A stretch of 64,000 bases of DNA from Streptomyces griseochromogenes (GCF_001542625.1 NZ_CP016279.1:7874001-7938000), one strand, 5' to 3'. Numbered from the stretch's first letter, positions 30,711 to 40,741 are shown. Numbers and translations: made by a program. The notes: a model not told the origin generated them from the letters alone.

Positions 30711-31316
30711 CTACAAGGACTCCGGTGTCCGGTTGGCGCGCACCATGTCGACGAACAGGGCGTGCACGCGGTGGTCGCCGGTCAGTTCCGGGTGGAACGA
30801 CGTGGCGAGCGCGTTGCCCTGACGGACCGCGACGATGTGGCCGTCGTGCTCGGCGAGCACCTCCGCCTCGGCCCCCACGGACTCGACCCACGGGGCGCGG
30901 ATGAAGACGCCCTCTACAGGATCGCCCTCGACTCCCTTGACGTCGACCGACGCCTCGAACGACTCGTTCTGCCGCCCGAAGGCGTTGCGGCGCACGATCA
31001 TGTCGATGCCGCCGATGGTCTCCTGGCCCGAGCGCGGGTCGAGGATCTTGTCGGCGAGCATGATCATGCCCGCGCAGGTGCCGTAGACGGGCATGCCGCC
31101 GCGTACGCGCGCGCGGAGGGGTTCCATCACTCCGAAGAGGACGGCCAGCTTGGAGATGGTGGTGGACTCGCCGCCGGGCAGGACGAGGCCGTCCACCTCG
31201 GCGAGTTCCTCGGGGCGCCGCACCGGCCTGGCCACGGCGTCGGCCGCGGCCAGGGCGATGAGGTGCTCCCGTACGTCGCCCTGGAGGGCCAGGACGCCAA
31301 TGACGGGGGTGTTCAT
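30711..31316 (-). CDS. pdxT: Pyridoxal 5'-phosphate synthase glutaminase subunit PdxT
   Basis: A 201-residue class I glutaminase that feeds ammonia to PdxS. It has [13 protein letters not shown] at the start, PGGESTT, the nucleophile in [10 protein letters not shown], and the His-Glu pair in SFHPELTGD. Starts 13 bases after the pdxS stop, so the two are co-transcribed. Confidence 0.97.
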   Translation of the reverse strand: MNTPVIGVLALQGDVREHLIALAAADAVARPVRRPEELAEVDGLVLPGGESTTISKLAVLFGVMEPLRARVRGGMPVYGTCAGMIMLADKILDPRSGQETIGGIDMIVRRNAFGRQNESFEASVDVKGVEGDPVEGVFIRAPWVESVGAEAEVLAEHDGHIVAVRQGNALATSFHPELTGDHRVHALFVDMVRANRTPESL

Positions 31317-31329
31317 GTGTTCCGGTGCC

Positions 31330-32235
31330 TTACCAGCCGCGGTTCGCGTAGCGCTCGGCCTCGGGGAGGGTGTCGCAGTTGATGCCGACCATGGCCTCGC
31401 CCAGGTTGCGGGACGCGTCCGCGATGATCTTCGGGTCGTCGTAGAAGGTGGTGGCCTTCACGATGGCGGCGGCGCGCTTGGCCGGGTCGCCGGACTTGAA
31501 GATGCCGGAGCCGACGAAGACGCCCTCGGCGCCGAGCTGGCGCATGAGCGCGGCGTCGGCCGGGGTGGCCACGCCACCGGCGGAGAAGAGGACCACCGGG
31601 AGCTTGCCCAGCTCGGCGACCTCCTTGACCAGCTCGTACGGGGCGCGCAGCTCCTTGGCGGCGGCGTACAGCTCGTGGTTGTCGAAGCCGCGCAGCCTGG
31701 CGATCTCGTTCTTGATCTGGCGCAGGTGGCGGACCGCCTCGACGACGTTGCCGGTGCCGGCCTCGCCCTTGGAGCGGATCATGGCCGCGCCCTCGGCGAT
31801 GCGGCGCAGGGCCTCGCCCAGGTTGGTGGCACCGCAGACGAAGGGGGTGGTGAAGGCCCACTTGTCGGAGTGGTTGACCTCGTCGGCGGGGGTGAGGACC
31901 TCGGACTCGTCGATGTAGTCCACGCCGAGGGACTGCAGGACCTGGGCCTCGACGAAGTGGCCGATGCGGGACTTCGCCATGACCGGGATGGAGACGGCGT
32001 CGATGATGCCCTCGATCATGTCCGGGTCGGACATGCGGGCCACGCCGCCGTCCTTGCGGATGTCGGCCGGGACCCGCTCCAGGGCCATGACCGCGACGGC
32101 GCCCGCGTCCTCGGCGATCTTCGCCTGCTCCGGCGTGACGACGTCCATGATCACGCCGCCCTTGAGCTGCTCGGCCATGCCGCGCTTCACGCGCGCGGTG
32201 CCGGTCTCGGGAGCCTGGTTCTCGATGGTGGACAC
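31330..32235 (-). CDS. pdxS: Pyridoxal 5'-phosphate synthase lyase subunit PdxS
   Basis: 301 residues from GTG 32235. This TIM-barrel enzyme makes PLP from ribose 5-phosphate, glyceraldehyde 3-phosphate and ammonia. It has [20 protein letters not shown], the active-site lysine in [26 protein letters not shown] and [21 protein letters not shown]. No PdxR-type regulator is nearby. Confidence 0.97.
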   Translation of the reverse strand: MSTIENQAPETGTARVKRGMAEQLKGGVIMDVVTPEQAKIAEDAGAVAVMALERVPADIRKDGGVARMSDPDMIEGIIDAVSIPVMAKSRIGHFVEAQVLQSLGVDYIDESEVLTPADEVNHSDKWAFTTPFVCGATNLGEALRRIAEGAAMIRSKGEAGTGNVVEAVRHLRQIKNEIARLRGFDNHELYAAAKELRAPYELVKEVAELGKLPVVLFSAGGVATPADAALMRQLGAEGVFVGSGIFKSGDPAKRAAAIVKATTFYDDPKIIADASRNLGEAMVGINCDTLPEAERYANRGW

Positions 32236-32349
32236 GGGTGACCTCACTGAAGTGAAAGAGGGTTTCTGCTCCGATGAGCAAACGTGAGTGGACCAGGCCA
32301 CAGCAAGGGCCAATGGCAACCCGGTGGATCCTTTTGGTCCACTGAGTGT

Positions 32350-32892
32350 TCAGGCGGCCCGCTCCACCAGGGCCGCGGGCGGCTCGTCGTCCATCTCGAA
32401 GGCCAGCGGGAACGGGGCGTGGCCGGCCAGCCGGAACCAGCGCACCTTGCGGTGCTCCCGGAGCCTGCGGGCGGCCCCCACGGCGTCGTTGTGGAAGCGG
32501 CGGGCCATCGGCACCCGGCGGACCGCCTCGGCCAGCTCACGGGCCGCCGCCTCGCCGCCCGGGGCCTCGCGCACGGCCTCGACTTGCTGCGGGTCCTCGA
32601 AGACCGCCCGCAGGGCCTGGCTCAGCTCGCTCTCCGCCACCTCCCGCTGCTCCTCCTCGGCCTGCCGTGCGGCGTGCGCCGCCTCGTAGAGCACGATCGA
32701 GGCGGCCGGGTCCAGCACGCCCGAGGTCGCCAGCTCCTGCGCCACGGAGGCCCGTCGCAGCAGCTGCGCGTCGAGAGCGGCCCGCGCCGCGTCCATCCGC
32801 ACGTGCAGCCGGTCCAGCCGTCCGGCCGTCCAGCTCAGGTACAGGCCGACGGCGACGAGCGCGACAAAGATCCAGATGAGGGTTGCGGTCAC
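32350..32892 (-). CDS. LemA-like membrane-anchored protein of unknown role
   Basis: 180 residues from GTG 32892. There is one N-terminal helix (LIWIFVALVAVGLYLSW), then long helices rich in Ala, Glu and Arg. The end, RRFHNDAVGAARRLREHR followed by RFRLAGHAPFPLAFE-like sequence, resembles the NDAV...YN...FP motif of LemA proteins. It lies 60 bases after pimA in the same direction. No enzyme motif is visible; the LemA link is by resemblance. Confidence 0.6.
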   Translation of the reverse strand: MTATLIWIFVALVAVGLYLSWTAGRLDRLHVRMDAARAALDAQLLRRASVAQELATSGVLDPAASIVLYEAAHAARQAEEEQREVAESELSQALRAVFEDPQQVEAVREAPGGEAAARELAEAVRRVPMARRFHNDAVGAARRLREHRKVRWFRLAGHAPFPLAFEMDDEPPAALVERAA

Positions 32893-32952
32893 GGGCGAAG
32901 GCTATCGGGGCGGCGCGGCCCGGCTCGAAGCCGCGGGCAACGCCGGTGCGTA

Positions 32953-34113
32953 TCAGTCCCGGGCCAGCCCGAACCGCGCCCTGAGGCCCGACCGCTCGTC
33001 CGTGGCCACCGCGGCCGTACCGGTCGTGACCGTCTCGTACACGGACAGGATGTCGGCGCCGACCGTCGACCAGTCGAAGCGCCGCACATGGGCGCTGCCC
33101 CGCTCCCGCAGTTCGGCGCGGCGCTCCGGGTCCGCCAGCAGGCGCAGGGCCGCCTCGGCGAGCGCGTCCGCGTTCTCGTTGGCGAAGACCTCGCCGGCCG
33201 CGCCCTGGTCGAGGACCTGGACGAAGGCGTCCAGGTCGGAGGCGAGCACGGGGGCGCCCGCCGACATGGCCTCGACGAGGATGATGCCGAAGCTCTCGCC
33301 GCCGGTGTTGGGCGCGATGTACAGGTCGACGCTGCGCAGGAAGCGCGCCTTGTCCTCGTCGCTGATCATGCCGAGGAACTCGACGCGGGAGCGCAGCTCC
33401 TTCGGCAGTTCCTCGACGGCCGCCTCCTCGTCGCCCCGTCCCGCGACCAGCAGGCGCGTGTGCGGGCGGGCGGCGAAGATCTTCGGCAGTGCCTTCATCA
33501 GGACCGGCAGGCCCTTGCGGGGCTCGTCGATGCGGCCGATGAAGCCGATCGTGTCGCCCTGCCACTGCGGATGGGGTTCGGCCTTGGCGAAGAAGTCGAC
33601 GTCGACGCCGTTGGGGATGACCACCGCGTCGCCGCCCAGGTGCTCGACCAGGGTGCGTCGGGCGTACTCGCTGACCGCGATCCGCGCGCTGATCTTCTCC
33701 AGGGCCGCCTGCAGGATCGCGTACGCGGCGATCATCGCGCGCGAGCGGGGGTTGGAGGTGTGGAAGGTGGCCACGATGGGGCCCTGGGCCGCCCAGCAGG
33801 TCAGCAGGCCGAGGGACGGGGACGTGGGCTCGTGGATGTGGACCACGTCGAACGCGCCCTCGTGCAGCCAGCGCCGTACCCGCGCGGCCGACAGGAAGCC
33901 GAAGTTCAGCCGGGCCACCGAGCCGTTGTAGGGCACCGGGACCGCGCGGCCGGCCGAGACGACGTAGGACGGCAGCGGGGTGTCGTCGTCGGCGGGGGCG
34001 AGGACGGAGACCTCGTGGCCGAGGCGGATGAAGTACTCGGCGAGGTCACGGATGTGGAACTGGACGCCACCGGGCACGTCCCAGGAGTACGGGCAGACGA
34101 TCCCGATTCTCAC
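32953..34113 (-). CDS. pimA: Phosphatidylinositol alpha-mannosyltransferase (PimA-like, GT4)
   Basis: 386 residues from GTG 34113. It adds the first mannose to phosphatidylinositol at the inner membrane face. The N-terminal domain has RIGIVCPYSWDVPGGVQFH and the HIHEPTSPSLG loop. The C-terminal donor domain has GRIDEPRKGLPVLMKAL and the E-x7-E motif in ESFGIILVEAMSAGAP. It is coupled by GTGA overlap to patA, matching the mycobacterial pgsA-patA-pimA order. Confidence 0.94.
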   Translation of the reverse strand: MRIGIVCPYSWDVPGGVQFHIRDLAEYFIRLGHEVSVLAPADDDTPLPSYVVSAGRAVPVPYNGSVARLNFGFLSAARVRRWLHEGAFDVVHIHEPTSPSLGLLTCWAAQGPIVATFHTSNPRSRAMIAAYAILQAALEKISARIAVSEYARRTLVEHLGGDAVVIPNGVDVDFFAKAEPHPQWQGDTIGFIGRIDEPRKGLPVLMKALPKIFAARPHTRLLVAGRGDEEAAVEELPKELRSRVEFLGMISDEDKARFLRSVDLYIAPNTGGESFGIILVEAMSAGAPVLASDLDAFVQVLDQGAAGEVFANENADALAEAALRLLADPERRAELRERGSAHVRRFDWSTVGADILSVYETVTTGTAAVATDERSGLRARFGLARD

Positions 34114-35018
34114 GAGGGTCCCTTCGCGGGGTCGAGGTCGGCGAGCCACAGGCGCTGGAGCATGTGCCAGTCCTCGGGATGGTCGGCGATCCCGGAGGCG
34201 AAGGTGTCGGCCAGTGCCTGTGTCATCACAGACGTCCTCTCGGCCCGGGTACCTGACTCCGGTACCTCGATCGGAGCATGCACCTGCCCCCGCATGACCG
34301 GTGAGTCGTCGTACCAGAGCGTGACGGGCAGCAGCAGGGCGCCGGTCTGCTGGGCCAGCAGGGCCGGGCCCGCCGGCATCCGGGTCCGCTCGCCGAAGAA
34401 GTCGACCTCGATGCCGGAGGCGGACAGGTCGCGGTCGGCGACCAGGCAGACCAGGCCGCCGTCGCGCAGCCGCCGGGCCAGGGTGCCGAAGGCGGAGCCG
34501 CCGCTGTGCGGCAGGACCTCCATGCCGAGGCTCTCGCGGTAGGCGACGAAGCGGTCGTAGAGCGTCTCGGGCCTGAGCCGCTCGGCGACCGTGGTGAACG
34601 GCGTCTCCAGCTTGGTGGTGACCCAGGCGCCGGCCAGGTCGTAGTTGGCCATGTGCGGCAGTGCGAGGATCACGCCGCGCGGGGAGGCGATGCCGTCGGT
34701 CAGGTGGTGCGCGTCCTTGCACTCGAAGCCCGTCCTGACGCGCTCGGCGCTCCAGGCGGGCAGCCGGAAGGACTCCATCCAGTAGCGCAGATACGAGCGC
34801 ATGCCCGCGCGGGAGAGCTCGGCGAGGCGCTCGGGCGTGGCGCCCGGCACCACGCGCGCGTAGTTCGCCTCCAGGCGCAGCACGCCCTTGCCGCGGCGCT
34901 TCCACGCGAGGTCGGCGATGGTCTGCCCGAGCCGGACCGCGGCGGGTTCCGGAAGCTTCTTGACGGTGCTCCAGCCGAGCCCGTACAGCCCGTCGGTGAG
35001 CCGTTCGGCGGTGCTCAC
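34110..35018 (-). CDS. Phosphatidylinositol mannoside acyltransferase (PatA/LpxL-like)
   Basis: 302 residues from GTG 35018. It belongs to the lysophospholipid acyltransferase/LpxL superfamily, with the acceptor-binding His in LALPHMANYDLAGAWV (HX4D motif: H, then D five on) and 'VADRDLSASGIEVDFFGE'. It probably acylates the mannose of PIM1, since it sits between pgsA and pimA with GTGA overlaps on both sides. Confidence 0.92.
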   Translation of the reverse strand: MSTAERLTDGLYGLGWSTVKKLPEPAAVRLGQTIADLAWKRRGKGVLRLEANYARVVPGATPERLAELSRAGMRSYLRYWMESFRLPAWSAERVRTGFECKDAHHLTDGIASPRGVILALPHMANYDLAGAWVTTKLETPFTTVAERLRPETLYDRFVAYRESLGMEVLPHSGGSAFGTLARRLRDGGLVCLVADRDLSASGIEVDFFGERTRMPAGPALLAQQTGALLLPVTLWYDDSPVMRGQVHAPIEVPESGTRAERTSVMTQALADTFASGIADHPEDWHMLQRLWLADLDPAKGPS

Positions 35019-35743
35019 TTCGCCGCCTCGCTCCCCTGGGACGCGTCGTGGCGAGCGGCCGCCTCGGCCTCGGCGGACTCGCGCCGGACGGTGACGACCC
35101 GCTGGATCAGCGTGACGAGGCTGCCGACGGCGACGATCCACAGGGCGATCGGCAGCAGCCACTGGATGCCCGGTACACCGAATGTGTGCAGGCCCGCGAG
35201 ACCGGCCGCGACCAGCGAGATCACCAGGCGCTCGGCACGTTCGACGAGCCCGTTGACGGCGACCGGAAGCCCGATCGACTCGCCGCGCGCCTTCGTGTAC
35301 GACACCACCTGGCCGCTGGCCAGGCAGAAGATCGAGACGGCACACAGGGCGTTGTTGTCGCCGTTGCCCGCGTACCAGAGGGCGAAGCCGCCGAAGATCG
35401 CGCCGTCGGCGACCCGGTCCAGGGTGGAGTCCAGGAAGGCGCCCCAGCGGCTGGTGCGGCCCAGCTGGCGGGCCATGTTGCCGTCGACCAGGTCGGAGAA
35501 GACGAACAGCGTGATCACGACCGTGCCCCAGAAGAACTCGCCCCGGGGGTAGAAGACCAGCGCACCGGCGACCACACCGGCCGTGCCGATGAGCGTGACC
35601 GTGTCCGGGCTGACCCCCCGCCGGATGAGAAACGCGGCGAACGGTGTGAGGACACGCGTGAAAAATGCACGCGCGTACTTGTTCAGCATGGCCTTCCCGA
35701 CGGTCGGTTTCGCCGCGGCCCTGGTGGCCGCCGGCTGGCCCAT
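35015..35743 (-). CDS. pgsA: CDP-alcohol phosphatidyltransferase (phosphatidylinositol phosphate synthase, PgsA)
   Basis: 242 residues from ATG 35743; an internal ATG at 35689 would give a 224-residue protein and is equally possible. The signature D-x2-DG-x2-AR-x8-G-x3-D-x3-D is present: DLVDGNMAR, then GAFLDSTLDRVAD. Five to six membrane helices. In actinobacteria this enzyme makes phosphatidylinositol phosphate from CDP-diacylglycerol and inositol phosphate. First gene of the PIM run; the promoter should lie in 35744-35971. Confidence 0.93.
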   Translation of the reverse strand: MGQPAATRAAAKPTVGKAMLNKYARAFFTRVLTPFAAFLIRRGVSPDTVTLIGTAGVVAGALVFYPRGEFFWGTVVITLFVFSDLVDGNMARQLGRTSRWGAFLDSTLDRVADGAIFGGFALWYAGNGDNNALCAVSIFCLASGQVVSYTKARGESIGLPVAVNGLVERAERLVISLVAAGLAGLHTFGVPGIQWLLPIALWIVAVGSLVTLIQRVVTVRRESAEAEAAARHDASQGSEAAK

Positions 35744-35971
35744 CGTAGCCACGCGCGCGTGTGCGTGACGGGCGGGCACCCGCAGCCCGTCCCCGATCCG
35801 GTGCACACCCCCTCGCACGGGGCGCGCGTGGCGCGATCGGCGTCCGTCGTATGGACGCAACGTGACGGGAGTGGAAAGCTCGAAGGACCGCGGGCGTCGC
35901 CGGAGCCGCCATCGCACGCGGATCCGCGTGTCCGCGCCCCAGTGACCTCACCGTGCACGGGAGGCAGGATC

Positions 35972-38170
35972 ATGGGCGAAAAGACACAGACACACCCTGG
36001 GGCCGCCGGCAGGGCAGTGGCGGCCGACCACCCCGCGTCCGTACGGAATGTGGTGCTGGTCGGCCACTCCGGTTCGGGCAAGACGACATTGGTGGAGGCC
36101 CTCGCGCTGACCGCGGGGGCCGTGAACCGGGCGGGCCGGGTGGAGGACGGCGGCACGGTCTCCGACTACGACGACATCGAGCACCGGCAGCAACGCTCGG
36201 TACAGCTCTCCCTGGCGCCGGTGGAATGGGACGGCATCAAGGTCAACATCCTCGACACCCCCGGATACGCCGACTTCGTCGGAGAACTCAGGGCCGGTCT
36301 GCGCGCGGCGGACGCGGCCCTCTTCGTCGTCTCGGCCTCGGACGGGGTGGACGGCTCGACCCGCATGGTGTGGGAGGAGTGCCAGGCCGTCGGCATGCCC
36401 CGCGCGATCGTGATCACACACCTGGAGGCCGCGCGCGCGGACTTCGAGGAGATGACCCGGGTGTGCGCCGAGGCCTTCGGCGCCGACGACCCCGACGCCG
36501 TGCTGCCGCTCTATCTGCCGCTGCGCGGGCCGGAGGGCCCCGACGGGCACGCGCCCGTGACGGGTCTGGTCGGGCTGCTGTCGCAGAAGCTGTTCGACTA
36601 CTCCCCCGGGGAGCGCAAGGAGTCCGAACCCGGCCCCGACCAGCTGCCGGACATCGACGAGGCCCGCAACCGGCTCATCGAGGGGATCATCGCCGAGAGC
36701 GAGGACGAGACCCTCATGGACCGCTATCTGGGCGGCGAGAAGGTCGATGTGAAGACGCTGATCGAGGACCTGGAGCGAGCCGTCGCGCGCGGCACGTTCT
36801 TCCCCGTTCTGGCGGCCGCCCCCGCCGCGGAAGGCGCCAGACAGGGCCTCGGCACGGTGGAGCTGCTGGAGCTGATCACCGGCGGGTTCCCGACCCCCTT
36901 CGAGCACCCCATGCCCGGGGTCACCACGATCGACGGCAAGCCGCGTGAGCTGAAGGCGTGCGACACGAGCGGGCCGCTGGTCGCCGAGGTCGTCAAGACG
37001 GCCTCCGACCCCTACGTCGGCCGTATCTCGCTCGTCCGCGTCTTCTCCGGCACGCTGCGCCCCGACGAGACGGTGCACGTGTCGGGGCACGGCCTGGCCG
37101 ACCGCGGGCACGAGGATCACGACGTCGACGAGCGGATCGGCGCGCTGTCCATGCCCTTCGGCAAGCAGCAGCGCCCGGTGACGCACGCCGTCGCGGGCGA
37201 CCTGGTGTGCGTGGCCAAGCTGGGCCGCGCCGAGACCGGTGACACGCTCTCGCCCAAGGACGACCCGCTGCTGATGGAGCCCTGGCAGATGCCGGACCCG
37301 CTGCTGCCGCTGGCCATCCAGGCGCACAGCAAGGCCGACGAGGACAAGCTCTCCCAGGGGCTCTCCCGCCTGGTCGCCGAGGACCCGACCATGCGTCTGG
37401 AGCAGAACCAGGACACCCACCAGGTGGTTCTGTGGTGCCTGGGCGAGGCTCACGCGGACGTCGCCCTGGAGCGGCTGCGCAGCCGGTACGGCGTCCAGGT
37501 CGACGTCGTCCCGCACAAGGTCTCCCTCCGGGAGACGTTCGCCGACAAGGCGGCCGGGCGCGGCCGGCACGTCAAGCAGTCCGGCGGGCACGGGCAGTAC
37601 GCCATCTGCGAGATCGAGGTGGAGCCGCTGCCGGGCGGCTCGGGCATCGAGTTCGTGGACAAGGTGGTGGGCGGCGCCGTACCGCGCCAGTTCATCCCGT
37701 CCGTGGAGAAGGGTGTACGGGCACAGGCCGCGAAGGGAGTCGTGGCCGGCTATCCGCTCGTGGACGTGCGGATCACGCTGCTGGACGGCAAGGCGCACTC
37801 GGTGGACTCCTCCGACGCCGCCTTCCAGACGGCGGGCGCACTCGCCCTGCGCGAGGCCGCGGCCGAGACACGGATCCATCTGCTGGAACCGGTGGCCGAG
37901 GTGTCCGTGCTGGTCGCCGACGACTACGTGGGCGCGGTGATGAGTGACCTGTCGAGCCGGCGCGGCCGGGTGCTCGGCACCGAACAGGTGGGCTCGGGAC
38001 GAACCCTGGTCCGCGCCGAGGTGCCCGAGTTCGAGATCGGCCGCTATGCGATCGACCTGCGCTCCCTGTCCCACGGCACCGCCCGGTTCAGCCGCGCGTA
38101 CGCGCGGCACGAGCCGATGCCGCCGCAGATCGCCGAGCGGATCCGCGAACAGGCGGGCGAGACGCCGTAG
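35972..38170 (+). CDS. EF-G-like translational GTPase (EF-G2 type)
   Basis: 732 residues from ATG 35972 after GGGAGG. The G domain has G1 GHSGSGKT (31-38) and G3 DTPGYADF (95-102), but the G4 position reads ITHLEAARADF (THLE at 149-152) where EF-G has NKxD. Domains II-V follow, with 'KQSGGHGQYAICEIEVEPL' and 'GYPLVDVRITLLDG' as in EF-G. It is the EF-G paralog found in actinobacteria, distinct from ribosomal-operon fusA. The role in elongation or ribosome recycling is unknown. It is transcribed away from pgsA. Confidence 0.92.
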   Translation: MGEKTQTHPGAAGRAVAADHPASVRNVVLVGHSGSGKTTLVEALALTAGAVNRAGRVEDGGTVSDYDDIEHRQQRSVQLSLAPVEWDGIKVNILDTPGYADFVGELRAGLRAADAALFVVSASDGVDGSTRMVWEECQAVGMPRAIVITHLEAARADFEEMTRVCAEAFGADDPDAVLPLYLPLRGPEGPDGHAPVTGLVGLLSQKLFDYSPGERKESEPGPDQLPDIDEARNRLIEGIIAESEDETLMDRYLGGEKVDVKTLIEDLERAVARGTFFPVLAAAPAAEGARQGLGTVELLELITGGFPTPFEHPMPGVTTIDGKPRELKACDTSGPLVAEVVKTASDPYVGRISLVRVFSGTLRPDETVHVSGHGLADRGHEDHDVDERIGALSMPFGKQQRPVTHAVAGDLVCVAKLGRAETGDTLSPKDDPLLMEPWQMPDPLLPLAIQAHSKADEDKLSQGLSRLVAEDPTMRLEQNQDTHQVVLWCLGEAHADVALERLRSRYGVQVDVVPHKVSLRETFADKAAGRGRHVKQSGGHGQYAICEIEVEPLPGGSGIEFVDKVVGGAVPRQFIPSVEKGVRAQAAKGVVAGYPLVDVRITLLDGKAHSVDSSDAAFQTAGALALREAAAETRIHLLEPVAEVSVLVADDYVGAVMSDLSSRRGRVLGTEQVGSGRTLVRAEVPEFEIGRYAIDLRSLSHGTARFSRAYARHEPMPPQIAERIREQAGETP

Positions 38171-38384
38171 CGACCGCCGGCGGGCAACTCTGTGTGTCGG
38201 CGGGCGGCTTCGGCCGTCCGCCGACGGAGTGTCAGTGGCTGCGGATACGCTGATCACCTGATCACGTCGTGCCGAAGTCGTGCGGTACTGGCGTGGTATC
38301 GGCGCGTCGGCCTGGCCAACAGGTGTGCGGAGCGCGGAAGTCGGGAAGGCCGTCGGAGCGAGACCGGCGGCGAGGGGGGCGGGA

Positions 38385-40037
38385 ATGTCGGTGGGAACGG
38401 AGTGGGACGGGCCGCAGGTGCCCGTCTCCGGCGGCGAGGGCCAGGCGGCGACCTTCGCGCTGGCCTCGGCGGCCTACCGGGACAACGTGATCGACGAGAT
38501 CAAGAAGGCCGACAACGAGTGGCACCAGTCGACGGTCAAGCCGGGCCGCAAGTGGGCCACGATCTTCCGGCCCAACCTCGGCGAGGCCTACTCCCGGGCC
38601 GTGGTCGACCGCATGCTCGCCCCCGGCCGCAAACCGCTCATCCAGTCCTTCGGGGCCGAGCCCGCGGTCGTCGTGGAGCACTGCCTGGCGGCGAACAACA
38701 TCCGCCGGGACCGCGACAACCGGCTGTCCCTGCTCATGGTGGCGTGCGGCCTGATCTTCCTGCCGGGACTCCTCGGCTGGCTGATCGTCTTCCAGCTGCG
38801 CAAGTTCGTCGCCAAGCGTGACGTGAAACAGGCCGGGTTTCTGGGCGGCGCCCTGCTGTACGGGGTCGGTCTGCTGGCCGCGCTCTTCCTGTTGAAGATG
38901 CCGTTCCACGGATTCTGGCCCTGGTATGCGCGGGCGGCGGTGGTCGCCCCGGTGCTGGGGTGGTTGCTGGCCAAGCGGATCTGCGAGCGGACCGCGAAGG
39001 ACCTGCGGGCGCGCTGGGACGGTCTGCTCTCGGGCAGCAGTGTCGGTGCGAAGGTCCCCGAGGCCGTGCCGCGCAGCCCGGGCGAGACCGCCGCCGAGCA
39101 GCTGCGACAGTCGCTGGCCCGGCTCAGCGCCGAGCAGCAGTCCAACTCGGTCTTCTACGCCGGCCCCAAGGGCATACTCGGCATGGGCACCCGCTGGGGT
39201 TCCTGGCAGCTCGCCGAGGACCTGGTGCCGGCCGATCCGACCCGCGAGATCCACCCCTTCCGCAGCTGGGACGTCGTGCGCGCGATCCACGACCAGCTGC
39301 GCATGCTGGAGCGCGGCCCGCTGAACACCGGCGGCTTCCCCCGGCCGTCGATACGCCACTGGATCGTCACGCCGATCGGCGAGAAGGCCGGGGCGGTGTC
39401 CCGGCCCGAGGGCACGGACGTCGAGGCGTTCCAGGTCAAGCCGCACGCCATACAGGACATCTGCAACAAGCAGCAGTTCGGCAGCGGTGACCGGCACTAT
39501 CTGGGCGTGCAGTGGACGCTGTGGGACGGGCAGCTGATCATCACCATGCTGATCACGGTGACCGTGCTGCACGAGACGCTGCGCATCGAGGTGACCGGGC
39601 ACGCCCTGGGACCGGTGAACCCGCTGTTCAACGCGAAGCCGGAAGCGCCGACCAAGGAGGTCACCAAGTCGCTGAAGCCCTGGGAGACCCGCACGGTCAA
39701 GCTTCCGCTGGTGCCGACCGACGAGGTGGTACGGCTCGCCGCGCGCGCTCCGCTGACCTGGTACCCGCCGCTGCTGAACTGGCTGGGCGGCTCCCTCGCC
39801 CTGCCCGAGCCGTTCGGCCTGCGGCATGCCTGGGCCGATCAGCCCTGGCGGCACCGCTTCATGGCCGACGACGCGCTGCGCGCGGCCACACCGGTGCTGA
39901 GGGTGGTGCACTCGGCGGCTCTGCGGGTCCTGGGGGAGAACGGCGTCAACACGGAGAAGTTCGGCAACCGCTCCTCCGTGCTGAGCGGGCTGGTGCAGGA
40001 TCCGACGCCCAGGAAGGCGGACCTCTACGACGCGTAG
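38385..40037 (+). CDS. Large membrane protein of unknown function
   Basis: 550 residues from ATG 38385, with GAGGGGGGCGGG upstream. A soluble N-terminus (1-110) contains 'IKKADNEWHQSTVKPGRKW' and 'NLGEAYSRAVVDRMLAPGRK'. Three membrane helices follow (about 112-136, 148-166, 176-194). A large C-terminal domain includes FYAGPKGILGMGTRWGSWQL and one more hydrophobic stretch (LIITMLITVTVLHETL, about 385-400). I recognise it only as a conserved streptomycete hypothetical; no catalytic motif is visible. It is alone between EF-G2 and a convergent HIT gene and ends at a hairpin. Confidence 0.85.
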   Translation: MSVGTEWDGPQVPVSGGEGQAATFALASAAYRDNVIDEIKKADNEWHQSTVKPGRKWATIFRPNLGEAYSRAVVDRMLAPGRKPLIQSFGAEPAVVVEHCLAANNIRRDRDNRLSLLMVACGLIFLPGLLGWLIVFQLRKFVAKRDVKQAGFLGGALLYGVGLLAALFLLKMPFHGFWPWYARAAVVAPVLGWLLAKRICERTAKDLRARWDGLLSGSSVGAKVPEAVPRSPGETAAEQLRQSLARLSAEQQSNSVFYAGPKGILGMGTRWGSWQLAEDLVPADPTREIHPFRSWDVVRAIHDQLRMLERGPLNTGGFPRPSIRHWIVTPIGEKAGAVSRPEGTDVEAFQVKPHAIQDICNKQQFGSGDRHYLGVQWTLWDGQLIITMLITVTVLHETLRIEVTGHALGPVNPLFNAKPEAPTKEVTKSLKPWETRTVKLPLVPTDEVVRLAARAPLTWYPPLLNWLGGSLALPEPFGLRHAWADQPWRHRFMADDALRAATPVLRVVHSAALRVLGENGVNTEKFGNRSSVLSGLVQDPTPRKADLYDA

Positions 40038-40039
40038 AT

Positions 40040-40059
40040 CTGGGGGCTCTCGCCCCCAG
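40040..40059 (+). terminator. Hairpin after the membrane protein gene
   Basis: CTGGGGGC-TCTC-GCCCCCAG is a perfect 8-base stem starting 3 bases past the stop at 40037. Confidence 0.7.
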
Positions 40060-40132
40060 GCCCCGCCTCGGCCTGAACGGCCTCGTCCTCAGCCGTCGGA
40101 CGGGCTGGTGCCTGCCGACCGGGACGGGAGAG

Positions 40133-40681
40133 TCAGCTCGCGGGCCACGCCTCGGCCAGCATCTTTCTCGTGTCGGCCAGCAGTTGCGGCAGCACCTTCG
40201 TGTGGCCGACCACGGGCATGAAGTTCGTGTCGCCGCCCCAGCGCGGGACGATGTGCTGGTGCAGATGGGCCGCGATGCCGGCGCCGGCCACCGTGCCCTG
40301 GTTCATGCCGATGTTGAAGCCGTGCGCGCCGGAGGCGGTGCGCAGGGCGGTCATCGCCTGCTTGGTCAGCTCGGCGAGCTCGGCGGTCTCCGGCCCGGTC
40401 AGATCGGTGTAGTCGGCCACGTGCCGGTAGGGCACGGTCATCAGATGGCCGCCGTTGTAGGGGTAGAGGTTGAGCACGGCGTAGACGTGCTCGCCGCGGC
40501 GGACTATCAGGCCGTCCTCGTCGGACTTGGCCGGGATCGAGCAGAAGGGGCAGCCGTCGTCGGCTCCCGGGCCGCTCGGCTTGTTCTCGCCCTGGATGTA
40601 GGCCATCCGGTGGGGTGTCCACAGGCGCTGGAACGCGTCCTGCGTCCCCACTCCGATCTGCTGCTCCGGCTCACTCGTCAT
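40133..40681 (-). CDS. HIT-family phosphorylase/hydrolase (AP4A phosphorylase-like)
   Basis: 182 residues from ATG 40681; an ATG four codons upstream is possible. The histidine triad HLHQHIV has His at 139, 141 and 143, and a CPFC pair at 44-47 with H-type upstream residues suggests zinc binding. The mycobacterial protein in the same position, between thrS and pgsA, is a known AP4A phosphorylase, so this enzyme probably cleaves AP4A. It lies downstream of thrS, which can produce such dinucleotides. Confidence 0.93.
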   Translation of the reverse strand: MTSEPEQQIGVGTQDAFQRLWTPHRMAYIQGENKPSGPGADDGCPFCSIPAKSDEDGLIVRRGEHVYAVLNLYPYNGGHLMTVPYRHVADYTDLTGPETAELAELTKQAMTALRTASGAHGFNIGMNQGTVAGAGIAAHLHQHIVPRWGGDTNFMPVVGHTKVLPQLLADTRKMLAEAWPAS

Positions 40682-40741
40682 GCAATGCAGCATATGGCTT
40701 CGCCCGTTCGTGGCGTGTCGCAGGGGCGAGGCGCGCAACGG

